Positions 10,401 through 24,292 of a stretch of 64,000 nt of DNA are shown here, piece after piece; within the stretch, counting starts at the first letter, position 1, and each line of letters starts with the position of its first letter. Under the pieces are notes generated by a model that made no database searches, was not told the origin of the DNA, and saw nothing but the letters and a program-made list of their open reading frames with translations. The DNA is taken from positions 1,488,001 through 1,552,000 of the forward strand of contig JBCAML010000003.1 in NCBI GenBank assembly GCA_038503075.1, written 5' to 3'. The translations under genes were made by a program, and so were the position numbers. Source of the DNA: Gyromitra esculenta. Its lineage: Eukaryota > Ascomycota > Pezizomycetes > Pezizales > Discinaceae.

Positions 10401-13400
10401 GATACCGCATTAACCAGAAAAATACAACCACACGTTAGTACGTTGCATTAAGCTTGAGGCTGTGTAAGACAGTGAGCTTGGTAAGATTTTTTGTTGTTCG
10501 GCGGACTCATTTGCTCGAATTGGTTAATTGACACTAGAAATAGTAGCAGCTGGCGAGAACTCGAATTTTGAGACCCGCCACATCTTATTTAAACATCCCA
10601 ACGCGTGGTTCTATATTTCCAGTTAATGCGATAGCTAACTTACTTCTTCGATTTAGACCTACCGAAAATCTGTCCCCAAGTTATTAACCGGTGATCATTT
10701 ATTATACTAATCAAGATAATCCGTCTTCAAGTTTTAGAGAATCCCGCAAGCTCTGGCATCGAATTATGGATACTCGATCACTGCTAGGTTTAGCGGATTG
10801 ATCTAACTCCCATAGGCTTATGGGATGGCACCCCTTGAATATGACGAATAATTTTTTAAAATACCCAAATTTATAGAAAGGGGTTGGCCAGGTGCTTGTT
10901 AATAAACAACTCTATCTCACTCACTAGGTAGCAAAGAGTTTATTAGGTTAGCTAGATAGAGATGAGCATGTACGTAAAGCCTCAGAGACATCGATTCGTC
11001 GGGATGTTTGGGGTGAAGCCCTGCAGCTAGCAATACAAACATTATTAAGAAGAGCCTGGCATCCCGGTATTAAGTCAAACATTAAATTCTACAATAAATT
11101 CTTACTTATTTTAGCTGATTAGAGCCCTCCGCACAAAGGAGAACCAGTATAGAATAGCTATGCTCAAACACATACACCTAATATATATTATAATAGAAGT
11201 TTCAACTTGATGAGCGCTGCCTATTATTTTTAGTTAGCTAGCTAGGCTAATTAATTTGTTTGTCTAAAGCACATGTCCCTAGCACTTGCAGCTGAAGGCT
11301 CTAGTGTATATATAGAACAATCATCACCCTGAAACGAGCAGTGTCTCGAAAAATTTGTCGCGCGTTTCCGAGTGATTGATAGTGAAGGATATGCAGTCGG
11401 CCAACGTTAACAGTAATTTTAGTTCAAGTCAGATGAAGGCTAGTTGATAGCTTCGGTGTTGAGTTGATCTTATCCTCCCCATCGAAGTAGATTGGCAGTC
11501 AGTGCACGACGAAATTAGGATGTTTTTAAACATCTATTAAGGAATATGATCTAGTGAGAGTAGAGTATTAAGTGGCTCACAAATTCTAATTTCTGAGAGA
11601 GAGGCTTCTAGTAGGCAGCTAGTTTTGAAGTATTACATGCGGTGATGGGATGGGGCTAAAGATGTGAGGTTTGGAAGAGCTCAGGTAAAAAGATCAAATC
11701 AAATGAGCTCAGCAACTAATATTCCCACATTAACACCAGGAAACCGCCTGAACAAGGAAAGGAAATACCAATAAGATTGGTAGAGATAGGAATAAGTATC
11801 AAGTTAGAGCTGAGAAAGATGACGAAAAAGCTACCACTTTGAGTGAAAATGGAAAACATGAGGAAAGTTTTAGACTTTGGATCCTATGCGGCGACTGGGG
11901 TTTCTGGGGAGATGCCTACTATAATTCAGAGTTTTTTGAACACAAAATTACCTATAAGATATTCTACTCAACTCAAGACGTGATTAATGCTGCAGAAGTT
12001 TGCGTAGATGATCGTAACATCAGTAAAAGGTGTGTTGTTAGGAAACATCCTATATGTAGACGTCTAGTTATTTCTAGGATGGGAAACTAAGATCTTTGGC
12101 ATATATATGGCGCCGGCCATGGTGTTGTTACCAATAAGTAAAACACAAGACCAGACTTGTGAAATATACTAGGACGGGGGCTCTCTATGAGAATAAACTT
12201 TCCCGCCATTAAGCTCCAGCTACGCAGAGATAAGAATAGTCTGTTATAAGTATCAATAAAAACCGGTACCGTGAGCTAAATTACGAAGTCACTAGGTTCC
12301 AGATGATTTCAAATCATCGCCCACTAGAGATAGATACTGTCACCTAAAGCTATTGAAGGCGTCTATATAGATAGTTATACATGCGATCACAACTGATATA
12401 TCGATACATGGCCATAAAACATTAAACCGACCTGCATTACCATCCAGGTTAGGAATAACGCTAGTTTCTCCGCGGTAAAAAGTCGATGATATATTGGAAT
12501 GGTGCTTCAGCGCTCATGAGTGATGAGCGGAGTAAGGGGATTCAAGGAGATTGATTAAACGGATAAGTTATAAAGCTGCGGCTAGTGAGGCGGGATTCAT
12601 GAAGATGACAAATTTTGTAATTGGAGAGGTAAATAAGATACGGGCAGTACTTAAAGGACGAAATTAAAACACGAAAGACTATAAATTGTTATTGAGTTAT
12701 GGTCCCCAAGGAAAGGAAACTGGAGATATTTCGATCCTATGACCCCTCAGGAAGGGGTAGTTATATAACGCTCTCTAGTGATCAGAGCTACACTAACGTG
12801 CGTAATTTTGCTTTTCCTAACTACATGTAGCTACTTTCATGCCCCAACATCGATTGGGACAGCTTCTACCTACATGTAGTTTCCTCGTTTGCTATCCGCT
12901 TCTCACCTCAGCGTCAGTTACAGGACCTATAGGATTTACATGAGCAACAGTTTTTCAAGATCATTCCCACCTTAAAGCGACCGCAGAAAGATTTTTTCCG
13001 AGTTCTCGCTTCTCGGAGACAATTCTCAGCTGTGTAGGAACTCTTTCTAAAGTCCTTATCTAACCCCTTCGCGCTGGCAAGTCCTTCGCTAAATATTTCT
13101 ATTCCCATCCGTAGGTTTCCTGCAGTTAATAGACAACTGAAACTAGGTTGCGTCTGACCGACTATGAGAATCGTTTCCTATCCTAGCACTGTTACAGGTA
13201 TCAATATAAATAGTACTAAAGAAAAGCTCTGCATCCAACAAGTCTTCTCTGGATAAATCAAATCGATTCGACCCCCAAAGAATTATAACGACCCCGGAGC
13301 GCGATGACTAAAAATCCCCAACGGGGTGCGGCATCATGACCTCCGAATCCCCAAGTACCCGAGGTGTGGAAGAGCGTTAACCAAATGAGAACATTTTTAA

Positions 13401-16400
13401 CGTAACGAAGGTACTGCTTACATGTATAATGCTCAGTTAACTAAAGCTACCTCCGCTCCATCCACTCGAGATTCACTATAGGTTACGGAAATCACACGGG
13501 GTAAGAACGCTTCTAACTATGAATAGGAGTACCAGGCTCTCGATTTATATTGGAGAACCAGTTCAGGTTCAAAGACGAGGTCGGACGGGTGGGCAATTTG
13601 GGGTTCCCAACCCTTGCTGTCAACCAGCAGCACTTAAGGTGTGTATTAAGCCCATAATTACTGGGTTGGTAATTTCTAAGAGGGAAGAAAGTCGGTCCCA
13701 ATACAAGATTAAGAGAGAGCAGACAATTACAATCTCTCTTTTCTGCTAGATGGCAAAGGTATAGTCTACTGGATGAGAATTTTGGCACCTCTATTGAGAC
13801 CGGGCTTAACCAATCAGAAGCCTCGAAATTTTTTTACTATATTCCGAGTCCACCGGCACCTTAAGAATCTAATGAAATGCGATGCTTATCGATAGGAAAA
13901 TTTCGGAACTTACAACTTGCATCCGATATTACCCCGCTACTTGATTCCAGGATTAATGAAAGTAAGTTGTAATGAAGAACCACCCGATCACGCCTCGCTT
14001 GGTACCATATCCGGGTTATCGCTAAAGAAAAACGTTTACCGCCAAAAAGCAATTCAAGATCTTACCAGCCACCAGCATCACCTAGGGTTTTATATTACCT
14101 ACATAGACAGATAATGTGCCTATCTTTATAGCTGCCATGAGAGTTCTGTTGGAGGCATACATATAGATATCCTACTCCGCATTTGTTGCCGTCCATAAGC
14201 GAAGCACAAGTATTGCTTTTCCTATAACCTGAAACCACTGCACACACCATTACTTGTCTTAGACCTCTAACGACACGAACGTTACACATTGTGGTAGCAC
14301 ATCAGCTGGTCACCCAACCAAGGAAAAGCTTGTTTCACCTTAGCGAACGCTCTATCTTCTGCGGCTTCAAGAGCTGAAGAAATATGCCTGGGTTAGCTCT
14401 CCCGAGCTGAGGGCGGTACCGGCCTTTAGGGAAGCTGATAACATTTACTTCTGTTGGCTCAGGATGGTGTGATCAAAGGCAGCTACCGCCGCTTTCTAGA
14501 CTCGGTTTATTTCAAAAAACCGTACGCCCTAATCTATATTATACCGGTTTTACGGGATCTGGGAACATTTCCCCGGATCTGGGGCTATCTGAGCCCATGC
14601 CCTGGTCTGCCTGTTGTGTGCACATACATGGTATTGTCTCGACGTATCAGTAACATAAAACACATCCCCGTAGAGTAGGTAGCGAGATTACATACACAAA
14701 CAAAATATGAAGTATTGGCGTAATATACTGGGATTTGAGTGAACGAAAAACTGTGGGTCGCTTTGTTACTGAACCCGAGGAGATAGGAAAACACCCTGGT
14801 CTGGTCTCGTGGCGTGTTGCTTATCGTTCCCCGCTCCACGTGCCTTTTCGTAATGCGATGGCTAGAAGATAGACGATCGCGAATCTTTGATGTCGAGGCC
14901 CGGGGTACGGGCCATCGTCACTTGTGAGAGATAGGATTTCTGGTTCCGAAAAAGCACATTCCGCGAGTGGAAACCTTATTCAGAATAAGCCAATAAAAAT
15001 CCATTACGATAAACATTAAACATAACTATTAGCAGCCAAGCGATGTTTTGAAGCACACCTCTACCCCAGAGTGATCGATATTGGTTGAGAAAAATGCTTG
15101 TTTTGTTTCGCGGGAGTGGTGCTGAGGTATTCATCCTTGTCCATGCCGAGCTTCCGGAACCAAACATATCTACATATACATGTATTTCCCAAGTTACCAG
15201 GAAAGTGTGCTGAGTGAGCAAGAGTTTCCGGAAAGAGTCAGCATGAAGCTGACTGGATTTCGTGTTTTTGGAGATCTGCTCTACTTAAGATGCGGGATTT
15301 ATTTCACTGTCACCATTCTTATGTCCGACCTGAGTAGATGAGATGGAACCCTTCCCGCACGCCCTGCATTTGCTTATTGGATGCGCACAAGCGTGGGGAG
15401 AGCTTCACAGACGTACTTGTGCGTCAACTCATGTGCTCTTGAGGCTTTTAAAAGGGTTTGTTGTCGATACATTTACTAATAGATTTTTGGTGATAACAGT
15501 ATGGCCAACATTTATACGCATTTCTATAATTGCGGTGATATTGATTCATCCTAATATCAAGCCTCTGGCATGGCTCGTAATACGTGTGTTTCTTGATTTT
15601 ACCCCGTGTCTGGGGGTTCGATCCAGTAGCAATACGTCGATATACGGGCTCGTATCTTTCCATTCGGCCTTCTTATACCTTCTCCAACATACAATAGAGC
15701 TTCTAGATACTCTAGAGGCCACCACTCACAGGCCCAGCTTCACAGCAGTGATCCTGAGCAACAAAACGGACATGGAGTCACAGGTTGGAGAGACTTAAGG
15801 GTTTCACAGCAAACGATGGTAGACTAGGGTAGAGGGCAGCATGGGCTGGCGGGAAACGCACGGAGCGCGGAGCACGGATGGGCGGATCCCGGTCAGGGCA
15901 ATCTCTCTCCCTGTGTCTTCGTCATCAACGTCTAGCCAGAACTAGCGCCAAAGCTCAGTTGCTTGTTTGCGTTCCAGAAGTCGGAGGAACAGGAACACGA
16001 CCATCTCAATCGAAAGAGGGTCATAAATCGAAGTCACAAGTCAGCCGCCACCAGGACAACGCCAACTGCCCCTGCCCAAACTGCTTGGCCCGACCTTCTC
16101 GTCATAAGCAAAGGAAATCTAGAGTAGACGAACTGACTCTCTTTTTCACCGCTACTAGCCCTAACCGACCCGTCGTCCACTGCAGCTCATAAGTAGACAG
16201 AATCCCCCTCCTCTTCTTTGATTTCTCCTCTTCTTCTGCCCCCCTCACCCCATCCGCTTTATCTCATATATCTTGAGAGAGTTGATCATATTGTCGGTCT
16301 CGAGGCAGTCCAACTCACCCCACGGACTGCTACTGTCTATCTACCTGCTATCTACTGTACCTGCTGAACTAGCAGTGGCAACTACGACAACCCCACATCT

Positions 16401-16906
16401 CCACTGTAAGTTAGCTCGACCCCATGTCGTTCTGCTGCTCTTTTTTCCGCCTGCGCCACAGATGACCTCGTTCGAGATATATTTTTGCCTCTGGATGGTT
16501 GGCTTAGAAGATTGCATGTGTTCCTTTATATCTTGTCATCATCATCCATCAGGAAAATTTTAGTCTGATCTTTTCACTGTAGGCCAAAGGGTGTGGCGGG
16601 GAAATTGTATTTGAAATCTGTTGGCAGGCAACCAGAAATTTGAAAGCTTGAATATATTTTTTTCGACTGTTCACTCGTTCTAACTTCCTTCCTCTCCCCC
16701 ATAGATAAGGCTGCTTGCCTCTCCCCTCTTCCTCCTCCTTAATCGCCGTCTCGTCGAATAGACTACAACCAGAATCCCACCTGCTCCTCGCAGATACATC
16801 CACATTTAATTGCGGCTCACAAGGGAAAAAAACCCCTGCATTTACCCCTCCCAACCAACCGCTGAATTTACCCCTCCCTCATTACACAACAGTCACTCTC
16901 AGCGTC

Positions 16907-18751
16907 ATGACGTCTGTTCTCTCTGCTGTTGCCCCGAGCATCCAAAAAGCGCCGATATCGCAAACCCATCCTTACACATGCAATGCCTGCCAGGTCGCGT
17001 TTCGCAACCACAATCAGCAGCGAACACATTACCATACTGATTGGCAGTAAGCAACCTCAATCCTTAGCACCCCCAATTTTTTATGTCTGTGTATAAGAAA
17101 TATATGCTGATTTTTGCGACACAGTCAGTACAACCTGAAGCGTAAAATCGCCGCTTTGCCACCGCTCTCTTCCGAGACATTCGCCGAGAAAGTGCTCAAT
17201 GCGCAAGCCTCAACAAAGCTAGAGCGCGAACGCGCATCGTTCGAAAAGCTTTGTGCATCATGCAACAAGGTTTACTACTCTCAGAATGCATACGCAAACC
17301 ACGTTGGGTCTATGAGGCATCGGCAAAATGTAGCGACATTAGATTTGAGCGCACTTAGATCTGGCGGGGTCGCCTACAATAGCGGTGCGAAGAGGTCTGG
17401 AAGGGTTGGGTCGGACGACAAGGACGAAACTGGTAGCGTGATTAGCAGTACTTTTTCATTAGGAGATCCTGTTGTAACTGCAGCTGAGGCCGAGGCTTTG
17501 CGGTCGCTGAGGGACAAGGAAAACGAGATTGCCGACGTCGAATTTGCTAGTGTTGTTCAAGGCTTGAAAATATCACCCGATGATACTAACGGCAACGTTA
17601 CCCCGAAAAATACCCTCACTGAACCACTCATTGAACCGGAGTCCAAGCCATCCGAGGAAGAAAAAGTGGAGGAGTCGACGGAACTTCCGCTGGAAGCTTG
17701 TCTTTATTGCCCGTACCTTTCACCTTCTCTAGCACTTAACGTTTCTCATATGACAAAGACTCATGGCCTTTTCATTCCCGAACAATCTTACCTGGCTGAT
17801 CTAGAGGGTTTGATCCGTTATTTGGGTCAAAAGCTACTTCTCGGCAACCAATGCTTGTACTGCAATAAGACTAAAGGGGGGCTAGAGGGCGTGAGAACAC
17901 ATATGAGAGATAAAGGGCATACTATGCTCGGTTTTGAAACTGAAGAGCAACAAGTTGAGCTGGGTCAATTCTACGACTTCCGTGGTTCCTACAGTGATGC
18001 AGAAGATAACGAAGATATGGACGAGGAGGCTAAAGAACCGAAAAAGAGGGGTTTCAAACCTAATTATGTTATCCGCAAAGAGGGAGAGGCCGAAGACGAC
18101 AAGTGGGAAGGCGTTTCCGATGGTGGAGAAGGCTGGGAAACAGACTCCAGTGCGAGTTCCCTCGATTCAACTGAGCTCTGTGCTGTTCCCATCGATCACT
18201 CAACTGGACATTCTTCTAAACTCCACGGGAAATCGGAGAAGCACCACCTGCATGATGGCTGGCACAGTCATGCCCATTCTCATGCTCATGTCCATGCTGT
18301 CTACCATGACGACTTCGAGCTTCATCTTCCATCCGGCCGCTCTGTGGGCCACCGTTCGTTGGCTCGTTATTACCGTCAAAATCTAAAGGACCATCCTTTG
18401 AATGATAAGGGCCTTCGTAGGATCGCAGATACACCGTACCCGCACTCGGACAGCGATGTTGAGGTTGTTTCAGATGATGAAGAGGAGGGTGGCGTTGTGG
18501 TTGATCTCAGTAGCACCGCTCAGCCCGCCGACAGGAGAAGGTCAGCGCGTGAGGAAAAGAGACTGGCTCTCATTAGCAGAGCTAATGGTGGACTGGGAAT
18601 GGTCGGTGTTACCGCTGCTAAAAAGAAGGAAGTCACGGCCATGGAGAAGAGAAGTCGTGATATGGATCAGAGAGGAAGGAGGCGGTACGAATGGGGTACC
18701 GAGAAGCGGGCGAACAAACAGAAACATTACAGAGATCCATTGCTGCAGTAG
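16907..18751 (+). CDS. REI1: REI1-type C2H2 zinc-finger, 60S ribosome biogenesis factor
   Basis: Exons 16907-17046 and 17125-18751 flank a 78-nt intron (donor GTAAGC, acceptor ACACAG) and give 588 aa. The join restores TDWHQYNLKRK, the hallmark that follows the first zinc finger of Rei1/ZNF622 proteins. Zinc-binding pairs are at about C25/C28-H41/H47, C90/C93-H106/H112, C239/C242 (SHMTKTH) and C290/C293 (THMRDKGH). In yeast, Rei1 acts in the cytoplasm on pre-60S particles and helps release and recycle Arx1/Alb1 before Jjj1 action; the same role is inferred here. A His-rich stretch (HSHAHSHAHVHAVYHDD) and acidic patches lie in the second half, and the tail (WGTEKRANKQKHYRDPLLQ) is typical. The Met at 16907 is chosen because it starts just before the first finger. 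Fungi may hold the paralogue Reh1; Rei1 versus Reh1 is not decided here. Confidence 0.93.
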
Positions 18752-20498
18752 ATATTTATCGGGCAGTGGTATTATCTTGCTTTCACATGGGTCATTATCA
18801 GTCTATTTCTTCGCTTCGGGCAAAGGCAGTGAATCCCAGACCAGGATCATTAAAAGATCACACGCATGCTTTTTATATCTCTCGTCTCCCTGATTCTGTT
18901 TATTTTTTCTAACAGTTTAGGGTGAGGGGCCATGAGCGTGATTTGCCTTAAGATTTTCAAAAAATTTCCTTGTTTGAGTTTGCATGATTATGGGTTGATA
19001 GTTGATGCTTCATGATGTACGCGTTATGGCATCCTGTTTCCTTTACCCCTTGGTTTGGTTTTCTTTTTATGTTTGGCGGGAGCGAAGGAATACGGTAACG
19101 GCTAGTTGTTGGGGCCGGCGCATGGTATAGGGGTTGCAAATGGAGTAAATAAAGTCAATAATAGAGGCGTTTTTTATTGAGTGACTTTTTTCGCACGGCG
19201 TTCTTGACCCAGAGACTCAGGCTCGTATGCATTGAAATTATCATAATGCAGAGCGGTCTCAAAAATGCTGTATTTAGGCTCAAACTTTAGAAATGTAATC
19301 AGAAGCCCTTCGCGCTATGCAAGGATTCTGATCGGTCGTATTCGCTTGGGTACCGTGCGGTCAAGTTACGTCTATAATACTCGATTCACAGAACATCACT
19401 CGGGAAACCATGTGACTAAGTGCTCAATGACTTGGTTCGATATGAAAGGTTCGGTGAGTCATATGAAGTACCGATTTGTTCCCACCTTCCAAAATGGGGA
19501 AGGGGACCGTAATGACGTCCTACCAGCTCTGGGCGAGGATCTATCTAAATTCGGATGAGTAGGTATGGACCCAGACGGCTGGGGCTTTGGTTGGGTTCCC
19601 TGGTGTAGACGGGGGAAGATAATGAAGCAGGACAGCCAGCAGACGTGGTCTGAGGATGACAAATGTGTCATGTAGAGGATCCTCATGGTAGGGACCTCGA
19701 AAAATATCTAGCCAGATATCCCTGTCTGTTTTATTTATTTATTCAACTGCAATCATGCTACCCTTTCGCTACACTTCATTCCAGCTCACACCGTCTGTCT
19801 ACTTCGTTTTCAAATCTAAATTTCGTACGTTTCTTATTCAGCAGCAAGATACCTGTTATCACAAAAGAATTGATAGCTGGGAACCCAAATACATGGCGCC
19901 ACGCTTTTAAGATACTACGAGAGCTAACTGTGGTGTAATGTGGTGTTTTGTTCGTTTGTTGCTGCCTTAAAAGTTCAGTTCGGGTTTTGATACATAACTG
20001 TGAGCTGCCGTACATGTTGGACACAACTGTACCACCCCAAAAATCTAAGTGAGGCAATCATTCAGAGAACTAAAACGCCGTAGCACTGCTAATATGCACA
20101 AAATCTCCACTTTTCAGCTCCCGAGCAAATACAATTATCTGAATTCGCCAGATCCGAGAGGGGCCTCTCGCACGCCCTCTCATAACATATTTCTTCACAC
20201 TTGCTATGTTGCAACTAAATACAGAGCACACTTTTCTCCCCATATTCACCACGGACACAGATAAACCTCTCCACCAGCTAACAAACTAAAGGGTAATATA
20301 AAGTAATAACAAGAAGGTTAAAAACGAGGATTGTTAAACGCCACTTTGATCGTCCAGCAAAAGACCACAATACCATAAAGGGAAAGAAAAAACAAGATCC
20401 GCTCCCCATATATTCATACACCAGTGAAATAAATAAAAACAGACCCCAAGAAAAAGTCCCACACTCACAGAAGGCGAGTTAATTAAGCACTTAATAAA
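18752..20498. other. Intergenic between convergent genes
   Basis: This is the 3' flank of REI1 and of the glycosyltransferase gene, which converge. Open frames of 60-97 codons overlap on both strands without domains. I see no RNA gene or transposon. Confidence 0.5.
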
Positions 20499-22404
20499 TC
20501 AGTCAAATTCCGGCCACCTATCGTATGGCAGTATCACTGGCCCAGCCCATTTCTCACCATATGGGTTCGTGCGCTCGCCGCGGAAGAACCCGTCTTGGGC
20601 TTTCTGGATCACGTCAAACCAGGAATTTGGCTGCGGATGTTTGAGCCACTAGTCAAAGTTTTCGTTAGTTTTCAATTCCGTATACCTGCCCTCAAAGAGT
20701 ACAACAAACCTGATTGTGGATATGATAGCTCCAAGCGCCTCTAAAGAAGTTTTCCAGCGTACGATTATTCGGCGGATATTTATCATCTTTTAGCGTATAC
20801 GGTTTCCCGCCATATGTCCCATCCACACCCTTCTCCTTCGTCGATTTCATGGCTGCAGTAGCCACCATGTCCGGCTCGTCTGGCGAGGAAGATGGGGTTT
20901 CAGGGCCATTGTTCTGCGGGATCTGTGCTCTCTGTACCAGCTGCCGTCTACCCCTTGGGGTCCACGTATCCCTTTCTTCAACTTCCCGCCTGACAAGCTC
21001 CGTCTGCATCGTGACCTCGGGCAACCTTTCTCCATCGTAGCTCTCCCACTCTTCTTTGATCGCACCCTTCGTCCCCAAAAATGCTACACCGTAATCCTTG
21101 AAACATGGGATCGCGCAGCGTCCCTCACGACCCCAGTTAAACTCGCCCCAGATAGGATCAAACAGGCCTGTTTCAAACATTACGAATTCATCGTTGCGGC
21201 CGTCTTTCCACGCCATACGACCAATAATGCGGGGATGAAAGTTGAGACCCATCCGGATCCCACCGCGAACAAGGTAGGATGAAATGGACGAGTTGGCATT
21301 AAGAGACATTACTGCTGTGTTGTAGTCACCTGGGTGCGAATGGACCGCCCAACGCTCAGCAAAAGAGTGGTCTGGTGGTAGGATCAACGGACGTAGGTCT
21401 CTAAGAAGCATAACGTCCATGTCGAAGTAAGCACCGCCGTAAAGATGGAGCACGATAAAGCGTACAGCATCAGAGACGGCTACGGGAAGGAAGGTCATCT
21501 GTCGTTCGGTGAGCACCAACCACTCGCTACCGTCGTCGGCACGCACGACCCCATCAGCAATGTAGACTTCAGTCCTTGTGCTCTTCGGGTCGTCGGTAGA
21601 GGCTCGTCGAACGGGTTTCGATTTGGTATAAGCGGGGTCTTCGGCCACCGCGCCCCGTGGAAGCGGGATCCGGGAAGGGAAGTTCCAGGACTTTAGTAGG
21701 ATGTCGCCACGCTCGACGAGTGGCAGAAACCGGGCGAAACCGGGATCCTTCATCATGTCCTCCACAGCTGTCGGGAATCCGTCTGATTCCAGCCATAGAT
21801 ATAGTCTGCTGCAGGGGAGGTTCTGGGTGTACAGATACGATTTAATAAATAACTCCACTCGCCACGTCGATGGCCCAGTCCAGTACGTGTGAAAAAGTTG
21901 GATCGGGCCCGGGCATTCCCCCGTTGTTTCGTTCGTCGGCGAAACGGCAGATTCGATCTTTGGATAGTCGGGGCTTGTTAACGAAGGCGGGCTTGGCGGG
22001 ATGTAAAAGTAATCCTTCTCTGAGTGGGCAAGCCACTGGAGACAATCGTGCACATTCCTCATCTTTTCCAACCCGTTCACAGAACCCCGACAAGTCTCCA
22101 CTATCCGTGTGAAATTCGCATAAGTATCGACATGTGGTCGAGAACCCAGAAACGCATCATTGGGCTTCGCAACCAGTGACTCTGGCCTCAACCGCCAATT
22201 TACCCCACCAGAGAGGGATCCCCTATCCTTCAAGGCATCATCAACAGGTCGCTGTCGCCTCTTTGCAAATGGGTATATCGAGCCGGTCTGGTAGATGGCT
22301 ACAGCCTCAACAACAGCTACATAGACTACCACTGCGATAGCTAAATTCCGTAGGAGCAGCATGAAGCGGCTGAATTTGGAGGAGCGGTCAATGTTGCGAT
22401 CCAT
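20499..22404 (-). CDS. Type II membrane glycosyltransferase with DXD motif (GT32-like)
   Basis: Exon 1 is 22404-20710 (565 codons). A 61-nt intron (donor GTTTGT, acceptor GACTAG) leads to exon 2, 20648-20499, for 614 aa in all. Residues about 13-38 form one hydrophobic segment after a basic N-terminus, fitting a Golgi signal anchor. The catalytic core has FHTYWTGP (about 171), SDAVRFIVLHLYGGAYFDMD (about 311-330) with the metal/nucleotide-sugar DxD at 328-330, and a C-terminal HIHNQW across the intron. This matches the Gly_transf_sug group that includes Och1-like mannosyltransferases and alpha-1,4 transferases. The sugar and acceptor cannot be read from the sequence. The Pro/Ser-rich region around residues 480-530 is probably a disordered insertion. 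The 5' flank is rich in A/G on this strand. Confidence 0.85.
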
Positions 22405-24292
22405 GGTTGAGAGACTGTTTCACTGCTTCTCCGACGGTGGGAGAAGCAGACGAGTACAGACGTGAAAGCTAGTTGGGGTAGCCAGAATTTTGAAATTGAA
22501 GATTGTCAGCTCTGTACTAAGATGCAAATAGTTTTTATCGGAGAATAAACTCAAGAGGGGAGGAGGGGTGTAGATCGATGTTGTTAGGTTGGGAGCAAAA
22601 AAACAAGCAAAAACGCTGGCAGGGCTGAAGATCAACAGTAAAGGGTCAGACTTAATGATAGGAATGGAAAGAGAAAGTAAATAAGAAAAGGCCGCTGTCG
22701 TTATCGTAATTGAGAGAGTGGGAGATGGTGGAGGAGGTAATTGACGTGGAGGAGACAGTGTTGGAAGTGGAGGAGCGGTGGTAGTGGTAGAAGCGAAAGG
22801 GGGCGTCGTAATTCACGGGGATGGTGACACAGGGGTAAACCACCAAGCTACCGTCTCAACCTTAAACCGTATTCTACTTTAGATAAGAGAGAGCTGTCTT
22901 CCTCGCGAGGATCCTTCGCCTCTTCTAGGAATTTGGGTGGTAGGATTGAAGGTAGCGCTTGTCGTACCCAGATTTCGCTGGCTTCTCCCATCTTCTCAAG
23001 GCGTTCTTGACTCGTGCAAAAGGAGACGGTGAGACAAAAAGTACTTTTAGCCCACCTCAGCCCCAAGCTTTGCACTTCAGGGCTCCCGGTATGTGCAGGT
23101 GTCCTATTCCAATTATGTACAGTCATGTGGAAATACGAAGTGGGTGTCAAGACCTTTTCTTGCACAACTGTACAGAAAGACCCTCCCGAACAAAACGTTA
23201 GTTAATGCCAACACTGGCAATCATGTTGTGCGACACCTGTAGCAATCAAGAATTGGCGAGCAGCATACACATCAATAAAAAACAAACAAAAATTTGTATC
23301 TGCCCCAGCAAATGAAACAACTGATAACCAGAGCGATACCGCGGGGAGAAAACAGAACTTCGATTCTAAACCACCAATACGGATTTTTCGAACGGAGAGA
23401 TGGAGACCCCGCAGTCCGGGTTGGCGGCGGCCCCCCTCCCATGCGGTCTTAGGACCCTCTCCCGTTTTTCGGCACCAAGCACACCCTTCTAAAGAGCAGC
23501 GAAGCGTTGATAAAAATTTTAACCCTGCGCTGCAGGGGTAATTTTCTGTGCCGCAGACCAGGCGAAGCCAACTTATCTTTTCTTGTTAAGGCTGAATTCC
23601 TGGTTACGGTTCCTTTTCCACTTTTGGGATTAGAAAACCCCACCGGGGAAAGTTAAACAGAAAAAGGTTTTCGATCGGTAAAAGTTTGTTTCAATCGGTT
23701 GGCTGGGAAGTCTTTTAAATCGGTTCCTGGGCCGATTTAACTTTATTTATAAGATCCCTGCAAAACAGACAGGTATGAGAAATCCGCTCGTGGTGCGCAT
23801 GGCTTGGTTGCTGACGCTTGGACAAATTATTCCTTGGCTCTTAAAAAGTAGAGCAGAAGAGGATTTTATCACCACCAATCGTATTCGTGTTCGTAGAAAT
23901 CGGTGTAAAAATCTCTTAGCACCCAATAAGAAACCTTTTGGTTCGCAAGGTAGTTTGCAATTTATACGAATTATCACTCGTTCAGTATTCGAAACTCCGT
24001 TTATTGTGCGATTCTCGCTCTACACTCCGAAATCAAAAGTCTAGCCCTGTGATTCTGTATTTCTGCATGTATACTAATCGCTCATTGATCACATCTATCG
24101 AGCGACTTGATCGGACCCTCAACACATCACAGTCTATCACTCGTCGCAATATCTTGGCAACACGTAGAAAAAAGGTTCCCCGCAGAGCCTTGCTGCACAT
24201 CAAAGCTTAGTTCCAACAACTTCCGCTCCTTCATAGACACCAAACCCAATATCAACGCTGATAAACCTAATACTTAAAACTCCGCCTGCCGA
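22405..24292. other. Divergent intergenic region
   Basis: This region lies between the start of the glycosyltransferase (leftward) and the AlkB-like gene (rightward), so it holds both promoters. The first 450 nt are purine/pyrimidine-skewed leader-like sequence. Around 23665-23740 the hexamer ATCGGT occurs several times. Open frames at 23775-24044 and 23938-24210 overlap in different frames and show no domain. Confidence 0.5.

Larger units (their letters stand above)
9112..16906. other. Gene-poor tract of about 7.8 kb
   Basis: I find no supportable gene. The longest open frame (15343-15798 +, 151 codons) has no domain and an open antisense frame. The tract holds two inverted-repeat elements (9346-9543, 10293-10400), a TTAGGG pair (9272-9283) and six TACATGTA palindromes (9170, 12822, 12871, 13419, 15177 and others listed in the findings). 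The last 700 nt, rich in C/T, is the leader of the REI1 gene. The texture suggests old, decayed repeat DNA. Confidence 0.55.

Noticed and set aside
11839..12090. 83-codon frame on the + strand
   Set aside because: Isolated, no homology signal, in A/T-rich gene-poor DNA.
15600..15640. GGGGGTTCGATCCAG, tRNA T-arm-like
   Set aside because: No proper 5-bp T-stem, anticodon arm or acceptor pairing can be built around it.
15343..15798. 151-codon open frame on the + strand
   Set aside because: No domain, no splice partner and an open antisense frame; the composition is like the surrounding gene-free DNA.
23775..24210. Two overlapping frames of about 90 codons
   Set aside because: They overlap in different frames, show no domain and lie in a divergent promoter region.
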